Notes: generated by a model not told the origin, from the letters alone. DNA of 64,000 bases from Magnetospirillum molischianum DSM 120 (GCF_000294655.1 NZ_CAHP01000034.1:99302-163301), one strand, 5' to 3'; shown: positions 20,108 to 28,783, counted from the stretch's first letter. Numbers and translations are program-made.

Positions 20108-20991
20108 CAGCGAGTCTCGAACGGACGCGCCGCCTCGGTCGAGGCGAGGTCAGCAACCACGGTCTCACCGGCGACGATCGACTGACCGGCGGCCACCAGG
20201 GCGACACTGCCCGCGGGCAGGTAGAGATCGATCCGGCTGTGGAGATGGCTGCGGCAATGGCACGCCGAGTCGGTTCCCTTGCCGGTCAGGCAGGCTTTGA
20301 GGCTGCACATCTTCAGATCGCATGCCTTGAACGACGAGGTGCAGATCTGGATTTTCTCGCCCTTGAAGACGCGGCGATAGAGCTTGTTGCCCAGTTGCTT
20401 GATCGGCTCGACGTTGAGGCGGAGCACGCCGAAACGTTCGCCAGCGGCAACCTTCTGCCCCTCGGTCAGGTCGAATGCGACGTCGCGGGCCACGGCTCCG
20501 GCATATTGCACCACCGCGATCTTGGCCCCGTTGGCGCGATCGAGCACGTAGCTGGCGCGGGTATTCTCGGTCTCGGCCTCGGGCTGCGACACCAAATGGA
20601 ACTGACCTTCGGTGAACACGGCCTTGGACACGGTTGCATCGGTCGGGATGCGGGCGATCTGGACCGCGGCAAGGCTGCGCAGAATGGAGATGCGCGGCAA
20701 GGGGGCGCTGCCCAGGCCAAGCTCGGCCGGGGGAACGGCGCTGTCAACCGCGCTGACGGTGCCGTCGGTGGCACCGACGATCAGGCCGTCACGGGTTGGA
20801 GTGACGCGCTTCGGGTCTCGGAAGAACCACACGGTCCAAAGGGTGGCGAAGAAACCGAGCCAACCCAACAAACCCCAAATGTGGCCAAGAATATAGGCGG
20901 CCACCGCCACGACGGCGACGAACGGCCATCCGGCGCGATTAATGGGGAACGATAGATACTTAGTTAGAGTAGATAAGCCCTGGGTCTGCAT
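20107..20991 (-). CDS. psd: Divergent phosphatidylserine decarboxylase homologue with altered active site
   Basis: 294 residues; short-form Psd proteins are usually about 210-235. The framework is clear: an N-terminal membrane stretch, WFFRDPKRVTPTRDGLIV, ATDGTV at 74-79 (usually PADG.V, with Asp76 kept), KIAVVQYAGAVARD, AAGERFGVLR and SRIDLYLPAGSVALV. But the segment normally reading FDVHVNR is AAVQIAR (residues 108-114), so the conserved His is Gln111. In place of FG of the FGS self-cleavage motif stands a 60-residue insert (192-251) with six cysteines at 217, 224, 229, 234, 244 and 246. Ser252 remains but follows His, not Gly. Normal autocleavage to a pyruvoyl enzyme is therefore doubtful. 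It precedes pssA in one operon. Codon use matches its neighbours. Confidence 0.8.
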   Translation of the reverse strand: MQTQGLSTLTKYLSFPINRAGWPFVAVVAVAAYILGHIWGLLGWLGFFATLWTVWFFRDPKRVTPTRDGLIVGATDGTVSAVDSAVPPAELGLGSAPLPRISILRSLAAVQIARIPTDATVSKAVFTEGQFHLVSQPEAETENTRASYVLDRANGAKIAVVQYAGAVARDVAFDLTEGQKVAAGERFGVLRLNVEPIKQLGNKLYRRVFKGEKIQICTSSFKACDLKMCSLKACLTGKGTDSACHCRSHLHSRIDLYLPAGSVALVAAGQSIVAGETVVADLASTEAARPFETR

Positions 20992-21012
20992 TTACACCCT
21001 CCGGATCATGGG

Positions 21013-21033
21013 CCCGGCTTTAATACAGCCGGG
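21013..21033 (-). terminator. Stem-loop between the LysM and psd-like genes
   Basis: CCCGGCT and AGCCGGG arms (21013-21033) with a 7-nt loop form a hairpin about 100 bp after the LysM-protein stop and 20 bp before the psd-like start. No T-run is evident. It may be a terminator or a leader structure. Confidence 0.4.
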
Positions 21034-21133
21034 ACATTGCCCCTATATACCGCCGCGCCCGAGGCTTTTCACCCCGAAAACACTACGAATCACAGGGGGA
21101 TTGCCCCCGCTCGGGTCCGACGGAAAATGGAAT

Positions 21134-22063
21134 TCATCGTTGGGGAAGAATAAAGACCTGTCCGGGGTAAATCAGGTCGGGATTGCTGATGCGGTCACGG
21201 TTGGCGGTGAAGACCGCAGTATAGGCGATCCCCTCGCCATAGACGCGCCGCGCTATCCGCCACAGCGACGTGCCCGGAGAAACCACCACCTCACCGGCAC
21301 CGGGGCGAGCCAGCGGCGTGCCTGGGGTCCAGGGTGTCTCGATCCGGGCCAGCACCTTGCCCTTGGCATCGACCAGATCCGCCCGCAGCAGATGGCTGTC
21401 GCCTGTCGGTCTCGATCCGGCGATCCGCCAGCCACCATCGGCATCGGCCTCGGCACGACCGATGAAGCGGTCGTCGATATAGAGATGGATTCGGCTGCCC
21501 GTCGGAGCCTTGCCCGATATGAACAGACGCCCCTTGTCATCGTGATCGACCAGATCGAGCGATAGCGCTCCATCGGTCAACCCGACCGGCCCTTGCAGCA
21601 ACGTGGTGCCTCCGGTCGGGGCGGTCTTCAGTGCCAGCGCAGAACCTGTGCCGCGCTCGGGCACCACCAGGACCACCGGATCGCCGGATTCCAGAACCTC
21701 GCCATCGGGATTGACCGCCCGAAGCCGCAATTCGCGTCCTCCCGGCGGCATCGCCTTGGCGGGCACGAACACCCATTCGCCGCGTGGATCGGCGATGACC
21801 CGCCCCAATTCGGTTCCGCCGTCAAGGATGATGACCTGCGCTCCGGGCTGGGCGCGGCCGGCGATGACCGAATTGCCCTCTGTGCCGATGCGAACAACGT
21901 CGAAGCTGGGCCGTCGGGCGTCGGGAATGGGGGCGGCGGTGGGGGCGGTCGTCGGAGTGGGCACCGTCGGAGCGGCCTCTTCGCGCTCGTGCTGGAACGC
22001 CAGCAACGCCGCGACGATCGCGACGGCGAGTCCGAAGAGAGCGACTAGGGTTGGCCGGGTCAA
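21134..22063 (-). CDS. Membrane-anchored LysM protein with Ig-like repeats
   Basis: About 309 residues. An N-terminal helix (LVALFGLAVAIVAALLAF) anchors it, followed by a Pro/Thr/Ala-rich linker. Then come two beta-rich segments of bacterial Ig-like type (IAGRAQPGAQVIILDGG... and ISGKAPTGSRIHLYIDD...) and a C-terminal LysM domain (SPGTSLWRIARRVYGEG ... NPDLIYPGQVFILPQ) that binds peptidoglycan. I chose a TTG at 22063 because GAGG precedes it and the next residue begins the anchor; another TTG at 22096 would add 11 residues. Similar proteins occur in many alphaproteobacteria with cell-wall roles that are not well defined. Confidence 0.82.
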   Translation of the reverse strand: MTRPTLVALFGLAVAIVAALLAFQHEREEAAPTVPTPTTAPTAAPIPDARRPSFDVVRIGTEGNSVIAGRAQPGAQVIILDGGTELGRVIADPRGEWVFVPAKAMPPGGRELRLRAVNPDGEVLESGDPVVLVVPERGTGSALALKTAPTGGTTLLQGPVGLTDGALSLDLVDHDDKGRLFISGKAPTGSRIHLYIDDRFIGRAEADADGGWRIAGSRPTGDSHLLRADLVDAKGKVLARIETPWTPGTPLARPGAGEVVVSPGTSLWRIARRVYGEGIAYTAVFTANRDRISNPDLIYPGQVFILPQR

Positions 22064-22219
22064 AGGGGCCTCGACGGCTATGGCAAAACGAGGCAAAGCC
22101 TATCAGTTCCCTCTCTCGCTGTCACGGCCATGCAACACCTTCGGACTTTCCTAGACTGGAAAAGGCTCCGAGTCGGTACTACCTTATACGACCCCCAATG
22201 GAATTTAAGGAGTGTTCCG

Positions 22220-22918
22220 ATGTCCGAAACCGATTCCTCCGCCGGTCCCACCAAACGGGTCCAGGTCTGGGATTTGCCGGTGCGGCTGTTCCATTGGTCG
22301 CTCGCCGCCCTGTTCGCCGTGCTTTGGATCAGTGGGTATAACGGAACGCTTGGCCTCCATATCAGCGCCGGGGCGTTGATTCTCACCCTGTTGCTGTTCC
22401 GCTTGGCCTGGGGCGTCGGCGGCAGTCCCACCGCTCGCTTTTCCGGTTTTGTCCGTGGGCCGGGAGCGGTTTTCGCTTATCTCCGCGGGGGTAAGGCTTC
22501 CGGGGTCTGGTCGGGTATCGGTCATAATCCGTTCGGCGGCTGGAGCGTTACCGTTCTGATCGGGTTGTTGTTGCTTCAGTCGGTGACCGGCTTGTTCTCC
22601 ACCGACGATATCGCCACCGATGGGCCGTTGGCCTGGGCGGTGTCGAGCGGGACGGTCAAATCGCTGTCCTCGCTGCACCGGCAAGTCGGCTGGTTGCTGC
22701 TGGGGCTGGCCGGGCTGCACATCTGCGCGATTCTCTACTATCGCTTTGGCAAGGGCGAGGATCTCATCACCCCGATGATCGGCGGCGATGCCGATCTGGA
22801 CACCGAAACCGCCGCTCGTGCGCCCAAGGAGCCTTTCGCCAGCGGGCAAAAGGCGGTGGGACTGCTGATCTTGGCTGCGTTGGTGGTCTACGGCGGTCTG
22901 GCGATCTGGGGGAAATAA
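22220..22918 (+). CDS. Cytochrome b561-family membrane protein
   Basis: 232 residues with four main membrane helices plus a C-terminal one (LLILAALVVYGGLAIW). Histidines placed for b-haem ligation are in VRLFHWSLAALFAVLW, LGLHISAGALIL, SLSSLHRQVGWLLLG and LAGLHICAILYY. The sequence type VQVWDLPVRLFHWSLAAL is that of the Ni/Fe-hydrogenase/cytochrome b561 di-haem electron-transfer proteins. The start is set by AAGGAG 7 nt ahead. No cytochrome c partner is adjacent, so the electron donor and acceptor are unknown. It ends before a hairpin upstream of rplY. Confidence 0.88.
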   Translation: MSETDSSAGPTKRVQVWDLPVRLFHWSLAALFAVLWISGYNGTLGLHISAGALILTLLLFRLAWGVGGSPTARFSGFVRGPGAVFAYLRGGKASGVWSGIGHNPFGGWSVTVLIGLLLLQSVTGLFSTDDIATDGPLAWAVSSGTVKSLSSLHRQVGWLLLGLAGLHICAILYYRFGKGEDLITPMIGGDADLDTETAARAPKEPFASGQKAVGLLILAALVVYGGLAIWGK

Positions 22919-22969
22919 CCCTCAGGTCTTGCCAAGGCCGGGTCAAGAGGTGTAAACGACCCTCTTTCA

Positions 22970-22998
22970 GCGCGGCACCCCTGGAGGCCGCGCCTTTT
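22970..22998 (+). terminator. Terminator-like hairpin before rplY
   Basis: GCGCGGC (22970-22976) and GCCGCGC (22987-22993) flank a 10-nt loop and are followed by CTTTTG. It most likely ends the cytochrome b561 transcript, but it is only about 20 bp before rplY and could act as an attenuator for it. Confidence 0.65.
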
Positions 22999-23018
22999 GT
23001 CCTGTCAGGAGTAAATCC

Positions 23019-23639
23019 ATGTCTGATGCGATCTCTATCGTCGCCGAACCGCGCGATCGGAGCGGAAAGGGGGCCGCCCGTGCCGTTCGCCGCACCGGTA
23101 AGGTGCCCGGTGTCGTTTACGGCGAAAAGCAGGCTGCCGTTCTGATCCAGCTCGACCCGCGCGTCCTGTGGGCCCAGTTGAACAAGCCCGGCTTTTTCAC
23201 CCAGTTGTTCGACATCGACCTCGGCAACGGTTCGCGTGAGCGCGCCCTGGCCCGCGACGTCCAGTTCCACCCGGTTACCGATCAGCCGGTCCACGTCGAT
23301 TTCCTGCGCGTGTCGGCCGACCATGCCATTCACGTCAAGGTGCCGGTCCACGTCGCCAACGAGCTTAGCTCTCCGGGCGTCAAGAAGGGCGGCGTCGTCA
23401 ATATCGAGTTGCACGAAATCGAGCTGGTTTGCAGCCCCGATGCGATTCCGCATGGCCTGACCATCGATATCTCTGCTCTTGAGATCGGCCACTCGGTCCA
23501 TCTGAAGGACATCGCCCTCCCCGCCGGGGTGAAGCCCTATCACCTGTCGCCCGAGGTCACCGTGATCTCGATCTCCGCTCCGACCGTTGCTCCGAGCACG
23601 GCCGAGGGCGAAGCGGCGGCTCCGGCCGCTGCCGGCTGA
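23019..23639 (+). CDS. rplY: 50S ribosomal protein L25 (CTC form)
   Basis: 206 residues, the long TL5/CTC form: an N-terminal 5S-rRNA-binding domain ([29 protein letters not shown]) and a C-terminal beta domain ([41 protein letters not shown]), ending in an Ala-rich tail. It stabilises 5S rRNA in the large subunit. The ATG has AGGAG upstream (TCAGGAGTAAATCC). pth starts one base after its stop, the standard rplY-pth-ychF order. Confidence 0.97.
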   Translation: MSDAISIVAEPRDRSGKGAARAVRRTGKVPGVVYGEKQAAVLIQLDPRVLWAQLNKPGFFTQLFDIDLGNGSRERALARDVQFHPVTDQPVHVDFLRVSADHAIHVKVPVHVANELSSPGVKKGGVVNIELHEIELVCSPDAIPHGLTIDISALEIGHSVHLKDIALPAGVKPYHLSPEVTVISISAPTVAPSTAEGEAAAPAAAG

Positions 23640-23640
23640 C

Positions 23641-24357
23641 ATGCTGTTGCTGGTGGGACTGGGCAATCCCGGCCCGGACTACGCCAGGAATCGGCATAAT
23701 ATCGGCTTCATGGCGGCGGACCTTCTGGCCCGCCGCCATTCCTTCGGACCTTGGCGGTCGCGCTTTCAGGGCGAGACCGCCGAGGGAAGCATCGGCGGCG
23801 AGAAGGTTTTGGCGTTGAAACCCGCCACCTTCATGAATCTGTCCGGCCAATCGGTGGCCGCGGCGGCTCGCTTCCTTAAGATTCCTCTGTCCGATATCGT
23901 CGTGCTGCATGACGAGCTTGACCTGCCGCCCGGCCGATTGCGGGTCAAGACCGGTGGCGGCGCCGGTGGCCATAACGGCCTAAAAAGCATCGATTCCCAT
24001 CTCGGCAAGGATTATCGACGGGTCCGGCTTGGCATCGGCCATCCCGGCGACAAGGATCGGGTGGCAGGCTATGTGTTGTCCGATTTCGCCAAGGCCGACG
24101 AAAGCTGGCTGCCGTCGCTGCTTGACGCCGTGGCCGAATCCGTTCCGTTGCTGCTGGGCGGTGACGACGCTGGGTTCATGAACCGCGTCAGCCTGTTAAC
24201 CCAGCCGCCGAAGCCCAAGACGGTACGGCCGTCCACGCCCGCGCTCCCGCCGGGGAATGTGGCCGCCGCTTCGTCGTCCGAACCGCTCCCGCCTCCCGGC
24301 GGCGCCCTCGCCGAGGCGCTGCGTGCGGCGATGACCAAACCCTCCACGAAGGATTAG
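23641..24357 (+). CDS. pth: Peptidyl-tRNA hydrolase
   Basis: 238 residues, longer than the usual 185-205 because of a Pro/Ala-rich C-terminal tail (from about 185). It frees tRNA from stalled peptidyl-tRNA. Active-site features are present: Asn and the catalytic His of [18 protein letters not shown], then [13 protein letters not shown] and [17 protein letters not shown] with its Asp, and [13 protein letters not shown]. It sits one base after rplY and six bases before ychF; the three are probably co-transcribed. The tail is low complexity and probably flexible. Confidence 0.97.
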   Translation: MLLLVGLGNPGPDYARNRHNIGFMAADLLARRHSFGPWRSRFQGETAEGSIGGEKVLALKPATFMNLSGQSVAAAARFLKIPLSDIVVLHDELDLPPGRLRVKTGGGAGGHNGLKSIDSHLGKDYRRVRLGIGHPGDKDRVAGYVLSDFAKADESWLPSLLDAVAESVPLLLGGDDAGFMNRVSLLTQPPKPKTVRPSTPALPPGNVAAASSSEPLPPPGGALAEALRAAMTKPSTKD

Positions 24358-24363
24358 ACCCCC

Positions 24364-25467
24364 ATGGGCTTCAATTGCGGCATCGTCGGCCTGCCTAACG
24401 TCGGCAAGAGCACCCTGTTCAACGCGCTGACCCAGACCGCGGCGGCTCAGGCGGCGAATTACCCGTTCTGCACCATCGAACCCAATGTCGGCCGCGTTGC
24501 CGTGCCCGATCCCCGGCTTGACCAGTTGGTCGCGATCGCCAAAAGCCAAAAGGAAATTCCGACCCAGCTCGAATTCGTCGATATCGCCGGTCTGGTGCGC
24601 GGAGCCAGCAAGGGCGAAGGGTTGGGCAACCAGTTCCTGGCTAATATCCGCGAGGTCGATGCGATCGTCCACGTTCTGCGTTGCTTTGAGGATGGCGACA
24701 TCACCCATGTCGAGGGCAATGTCGATCCGGTTCGCGATGCCGAGACGATCGAGACCGAACTGATGCTGGCCGACCTGGATTCTCTGGAGCGCCGCTTCAT
24801 TCCGCTGGAGAAGAAGGCCAAGAACAACGACAAGGATGCCAAGGCCCAGGTCGAGGTGATGGCTCCCTTGCTGGCCGCGTTGCGCGAGGGCAAGCCCGCT
24901 CGCACCGTGTGCTTCGATGGCGAAGACGAGCGGCGCATCGTGCGGACTCTCGGCCTGATGACCACCAAGCCGGTTCTTTACGTCTGTAACGTCGATGAGG
25001 CCAGCGCCGCCAGCGGCAATGAATTTTCGGCCAAGGTCGCCGCCTTTGCCGCCGCCGAGGGCAACAGTCACGTTGTGATCTCGGCCGCGATCGAAGCCGA
25101 GATCGCCCAGATCGGATCGGACGAAGAGCGCGCCGAGTTCCTGGAGACCCTTGGGCTGGGCGAAACCGGGCTGACCCGCGTGATCCGGGCCGGGTACGAG
25201 TTGCTGCACCTCGTCACCTTCTTCACCGTCGGCCCCAAGGAAGCCCGCGCCTGGACGGTACAGAAAGGGGCCAAGGCTCCCAATGCAGCCGGTGTCATCC
25301 ATACCGATTTCGAACGTGGCTTTATCCGTGCCGAGACCATCGCCTTTGACGATTTCATCGCCTGCGGCGGCGAAGCCGGGTCAAAGGAAGCGGGCAAGAT
25401 GCGGCTGGAGGGCAAGGAATACGTCGTTCAGGATGGCGACATTTTCCACTTCCTGTTCAACGTCTGA
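24364..25467 (+). CDS. ychF: YchF/OLA1, ribosome-associated Obg-family ATPase
   Basis: 367 residues. The G domain has P-loop GLPNVGKST at residues 9-17 and [20 protein letters not shown] as switch II/G3. The base-specificity motif is CNVDE-type rather than NKxD, which fits a preference for ATP. A coiled-coil insert follows around [19 protein letters not shown], and the C-terminal TGS-like domain ends [20 protein letters not shown]-like and DIFHFLFNV. Family members bind ribosomes and affect translation and stress responses. Confidence 0.97.
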   Translation: MGFNCGIVGLPNVGKSTLFNALTQTAAAQAANYPFCTIEPNVGRVAVPDPRLDQLVAIAKSQKEIPTQLEFVDIAGLVRGASKGEGLGNQFLANIREVDAIVHVLRCFEDGDITHVEGNVDPVRDAETIETELMLADLDSLERRFIPLEKKAKNNDKDAKAQVEVMAPLLAALREGKPARTVCFDGEDERRIVRTLGLMTTKPVLYVCNVDEASAASGNEFSAKVAAFAAAEGNSHVVISAAIEAEIAQIGSDEERAEFLETLGLGETGLTRVIRAGYELLHLVTFFTVGPKEARAWTVQKGAKAPNAAGVIHTDFERGFIRAETIAFDDFIACGGEAGSKEAGKMRLEGKEYVVQDGDIFHFLFNV

Positions 25468-25500
25468 GCGCGATGGATTGGGGGCGGGGCTATCCCGTCC

Positions 25501-25698
25501 TCAATCAATCCCGTAATCCTGGATGCGGACGACGTAATCGCCACTGCCGCCAAGCTGAGTCCGCAGAGCCGACGCCTCTTCACAATCGGTGACGAAGGTC
25601 TGGATCGCGGACAGGGCGCATTCCTCGGGTTTGCGGCCCAAAGCGCGGGCAGCGATGTAGAGGCGTTGGGCCAGATCAAGGGGGATGTCGATGCGCAC
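25501..25698 (-). CDS. Small ribbon-helix-helix-like protein, function unknown
   Basis: 65 residues from a GTG start with AGGAG correctly placed 7 nt ahead. A short beta-like start (VRIDIPLDLAQRLYIAARA) followed by two helices (KPEECALSAIQTFVTDCEEA) resembles the ribbon-helix-helix fold of antitoxins and small repressors. No toxin gene is adjacent. It is divergent from prfC (60 bp between starts) and convergent with ychF. The good ribosome site and lack of another gene in this space support reality. The fold call is inference from pattern only. Confidence 0.62.
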   Translation of the reverse strand: MRIDIPLDLAQRLYIAARALGRKPEECALSAIQTFVTDCEEASALRTQLGGSGDYVVRIQDYGID

Positions 25699-25758
25699 CG
25701 ACAGGCTCCTTTGCTATTTTCTTGATTCTCACACCGGTTCCGACGAAAACCCAGGACC

Positions 25759-27345
25759 ATGAGCTCGCTGTCCGATCATATCGCGCTTCGGCGCACCTTC
25801 GCCATCATCTCCCACCCCGATGCGGGTAAAACCACGCTGACGGAAAAGCTGTTGCTGTTCGGCGGAGCGATCCAGATGGCCGGAGCCGTGCGCGCGCGCG
25901 GAGAGCAGCGCCGCACCCGCTCGGACTGGATGGCGATCGAAAAAGAACGCGGGATCTCGGTGTCGGCTTCGGTGATGACGTTCGAGCATGAAGGGCTGAC
26001 CTTCAACCTGCTCGACACGCCGGGCCACGAGGACTTTTCCGAGGATACCTATCGCACCCTGACGGCGGTGGATTCGGCGATCATGGTATTGGACGCGGCG
26101 AAGGGCATCGAGACCCAGACCCGCAAGCTGTTCGAGGTCTGTCGTCTGCGCGACGTCCCGATCGTCACCTTTATCAACAAGGTCGATCGCGAAGGCCGTG
26201 AGACCTTCGATCTGCTCGACGAGATCGAAAAGACCCTGGCGCTCGACGTCTCGCCGGTGACTTGGCCGATCGGGATGGGGCGCGATCTGAAGGGCGTCTA
26301 CGATCTGACCCGTGACCGGGTGATCCTGTTCGATCCGGGGCGCGGCGATCACATCGCCGAAATCGGCCTGGACGCCAGCCTGGATTCGCCGGAACTCGAC
26401 CGTGTGGTCGGTGCGGCGGCGGCAGAGAAACTGCGGGAAGAAGTCGAGCTGGTCCGCGCCGGTTTCCCTGAGTTCGATATCGATGCGTTCCGCGCCGGTC
26501 ACCAGACTCCGGTGTTTTTCGGCAGCGCGCTGAAGACCTTCGGCGTCGCTGAATTGCTGCGCGGAATCGGACGGCTGTCGCCGGCACCAATGGCGCGCAA
26601 GGCGGTCAGCCGTACCGTCGAGCCGGACGAGGCCAAGGTCACCGGCTTTGTTTTCAAGGTCCAGGCCAACATGGACCCCAATCACCGCGACCGCATCGCC
26701 TTTTTCCGTATTTGTTCGGGTACGTTCCGGCGTGGCATGAAGCTGCGTCACATCCGTACCGGCAAGGCGATGGCCCTGGTCAATCCGGTGTTCTTCCTTG
26801 CCCGCGACCGGGAACTGGCCGAGGAAGCCTATCCCGGCGACATCATGGGCATTCCCAATCACGGCCAGTTGCGGATCGGCGATACGCTGTCGGAAAGCGA
26901 GGATCTGAATTTCCTCGGTATCCCGACCTTTGCCCCCGAAGTGCTGCGTCGGGTTCGGCTCGACGATCCGATGAAGGCCAAGCAGTTGAAAAAGGCGCTG
27001 GAGGATCTGGCCGAAGAGGGCGTCAGCCAGGTATTCAAGCCGCAAGACGGTTCGACCTGGATCGTCGGCGTGGTCGGGCCGTTGCAGTTCGATGTGCTCT
27101 CGACCCGGATCGAAAGCGAATATTCGATCAAGGCCGGGTTCGAGGAGGCACCGTTCGTTACTGCCCGCTGGGTCGCCTGCGACGACGACGCGACGATGCG
27201 GCGTTTCATCGATGCCAATAAGTCCAATATGGCCGAGGATCGCGACGGCGGGCTGGTCTATCTTGCCCGGAATTCGTGGCAATTGACCCGCGCCCAGCAG
27301 GATTTCGAAACCGTTCGCTTTACCGCGACCCGTGAACAGCATTAA
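25759..27345 (+). CDS. prfC: Peptide chain release factor 3
   Basis: 528 residues. This GTPase removes RF1/RF2 from the ribosome after termination. The P-loop is ISHPDAGKTTLTEKLLLF near residue 18; the switch regions are RTRSDWMAIEKERGISVSAS and LLDTPGHEDFSEDTYR, and NKVD appears in VTFINKVDREGR. Domains II and III follow (GFVFKVQANMDPNHRDRIAF, VVGPLQFDVLSTRIESEY). The length is that of RF3 and shorter than EF-G. It stands alone between a divergent small gene and a DUF2076 gene. Confidence 0.97.
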   Translation: MSSLSDHIALRRTFAIISHPDAGKTTLTEKLLLFGGAIQMAGAVRARGEQRRTRSDWMAIEKERGISVSASVMTFEHEGLTFNLLDTPGHEDFSEDTYRTLTAVDSAIMVLDAAKGIETQTRKLFEVCRLRDVPIVTFINKVDREGRETFDLLDEIEKTLALDVSPVTWPIGMGRDLKGVYDLTRDRVILFDPGRGDHIAEIGLDASLDSPELDRVVGAAAAEKLREEVELVRAGFPEFDIDAFRAGHQTPVFFGSALKTFGVAELLRGIGRLSPAPMARKAVSRTVEPDEAKVTGFVFKVQANMDPNHRDRIAFFRICSGTFRRGMKLRHIRTGKAMALVNPVFFLARDRELAEEAYPGDIMGIPNHGQLRIGDTLSESEDLNFLGIPTFAPEVLRRVRLDDPMKAKQLKKALEDLAEEGVSQVFKPQDGSTWIVGVVGPLQFDVLSTRIESEYSIKAGFEEAPFVTARWVACDDDATMRRFIDANKSNMAEDRDGGLVYLARNSWQLTRAQQDFETVRFTATREQH

Positions 27346-27373
27346 CGGAAATTGGACACGGACGACACTGGAC

Positions 27374-27392
27374 GGGGGGCGATTTGCCCCCC
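27374..27392 (+). terminator. Hairpin after prfC
   Basis: GGGGGGC (27374-27380) and GCCCCCC (27386-27392) form a 7-bp G/C stem with a 5-nt loop 28 bp after the prfC stop. No T-tract follows, so this is a probable but not typical terminator. Confidence 0.5.
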
Positions 27393-27434
27393 AGATAGGA
27401 TGCGGTTTATCGTAACCCCCGGAAGGCAATGACC

Positions 27435-28133
27435 ATGACTCCCCAGGAACGATCCTTGATCCAGAGCGTCTTTGACCGTTTGGCGCGTCTGGCTGGCTCT
27501 CCCAAGGACTCGGAAGCCGAGGCTCTTATCCTCGCCTCGATTCGACAGATTCCCGACGCCCCCTATCAGTTGGTCCAGGCGGTGGTGGTGCAGGAGCAGG
27601 CTCTCAACGAGGCCGACGCCCGGATCGCCGAGCTTCAGCGCCAGTTGGCCGAGGCCCAGGCTCAGGCCCGGACCGCTCAACCCGCACAACAGCCCGCGTC
27701 CGGCGGTCTGTTCTCCGGCATCAATCCGTGGGGCCGCTCTCGCGTGCCGCAAACCCCCGCTGCCCCGGCTCCGGGCTATGCTCCGGCTCCTCCTCCCGGC
27801 TTTGGCGGTGGTCAGCCCGCGTATCCCCAGCCCCCCCAGTCAAGCCCATGGGGCGGCGGTGCTCCATCGGCTGGCGGCAGCTTCCTGCGCACGGCGGCCG
27901 GAACCGCTGTTGGTGTCGCGGGCGGTGTCATGCTGGCCCAAGGACTTTCGAGCATGTTCGGCGGCAGTCACGCCGCTGCGGCCGCGGCTCCCAATGTGCC
28001 GCCCGCCGCAGATCCCGCCGCCGCCGCCCCGGTGTCCTACGACACCCAGGTTGCCGACACTGGCGGCTATGATGCTGGCGGCGATTACACGGCCGATGGT
28101 TTCGACGGTGGCTTCGACGACAGTTCTTACTAA
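27435..28133 (+). CDS. DUF2076-family protein
   Basis: 232 residues. The N-terminal helical part (TPQERSLIQSVFDRLARLA ... QAVVVQEQALNEADARIAEL) is characteristic of DUF2076. A Pro/Gly/Ala-rich middle section follows, then a glycine-rich hydrophobic stretch (TAAGTAVGVAGGVMLAQGLSSMFGG) and an acidic Gly/Asp/Tyr-rich tail (GGYDAGGDYTADGFDGGFDD). No function is established for the family. I prefer the ATG at 27435 because GGAAGG lies 8 nt ahead; an ATG at 27429 is too close to it. About 280 bp separate it from the ATP synthase genes. Confidence 0.82.
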   Translation: MTPQERSLIQSVFDRLARLAGSPKDSEAEALILASIRQIPDAPYQLVQAVVVQEQALNEADARIAELQRQLAEAQAQARTAQPAQQPASGGLFSGINPWGRSRVPQTPAAPAPGYAPAPPPGFGGGQPAYPQPPQSSPWGGGAPSAGGSFLRTAAGTAVGVAGGVMLAQGLSSMFGGSHAAAAAAPNVPPAADPAAAAPVSYDTQVADTGGYDAGGDYTADGFDGGFDDSSY

Positions 28134-28142
28134 TCCTGTGAT

Positions 28143-28170
28143 GGGTGGGTGGGAGTGGTCCCGCCCACCA
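28143..28170 (+). terminator. Hairpin after the DUF2076 gene
   Basis: GGTGGGTGGG and CCCGCCCACC (about 28143-28170) pair with one G-U, shortly after the stop codon. There is no T-run. It lies at the start of a 284-bp gene-free stretch that later contains the atp promoter. Confidence 0.45.
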
Positions 28171-28336
28171 CGTCCATCCGGCTGAAGAACCGGATCGGCG
28201 GCGTGGCGAAGGCGAAGCGCCACCCCTTAGGGTTGGAATGGTCCCGTGCCCCCACCCGCCATTTCCCTAAACCGTCACCGAATCGAAACGAATTAAGGCA
28301 GATATTACAGCCTGTTAGCTGGATTGGTTTCCGGCC

Positions 28337-28365
28337 TTGACACGGGTGGGCCTACCCCTTATGGT
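28337..28365 (+). promoter_or_regulatory. Promoter of the F0 ATP synthase operon
   Basis: A consensus -35 box TTGACA (28337-28342) and a -10 box TATGGT (28360-28365) are separated by exactly 17 bp and lie about 50 bp ahead of atpI. This is the best sigma70-type promoter in the window. Confidence 0.75.
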
Positions 28366-28417
28366 GCCCGCGCTTTTGGCACCGTCGGGCCAATGGGGGC
28401 TTTTCGAGGATTACGGC

Positions 28418-28771
28418 ATGGCTGACCCCGAGACGACCCCGTCCCTGGAGGAATTCGAGTCCCGTCTGCGCGAGGCGCGGAAACGGGAGGAAGAAGATTC
28501 CGGACGGGAGGCGGAGCGCAAGGGCGGCCCCACCAGCATGGGGCTGGGCTTTCGCATCGGCATCGAACTCGTTGCCGGGCTGGTGCTTGGGGTTGGGCTT
28601 GGCTGGGTTCTCGACCTGTGGCTGAAGACCGGTCCCTGGCTGATGCTGCTGTTCCTCTTTATCGGAGGGGCGGCCGGTGTCATGAATGTTCTCCGCGTCA
28701 TGCGCGGCCTGGATCAGACGGTCGGTTTCGGCCAGGCGCAACGGCGCGCCGGACAGGCGCAGGACCATTGA
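28418..28771 (+). CDS. atpI: ATP synthase accessory protein I
   Basis: 117 residues: a charged N-terminal half (LEEFESRLREARKREEEDS) and two membrane helices (IGIELVAGLVLGVGLGWVLDLWL and LMLLFLFIGGAAGVMNVLRV) typical of alphaproteobacterial AtpI/AtpQ-like proteins, which help c-ring assembly or Mg2+ supply. The ATG at 28418 follows CGAGGA. It is the first gene of the F0 operon and ends 12 bp before atpB. Confidence 0.88.
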   Translation: MADPETTPSLEEFESRLREARKREEEDSGREAERKGGPTSMGLGFRIGIELVAGLVLGVGLGWVLDLWLKTGPWLMLLFLFIGGAAGVMNVLRVMRGLDQTVGFGQAQRRAGQAQDH

Positions 28772-28783
28772 AAGAGGCGTGCA

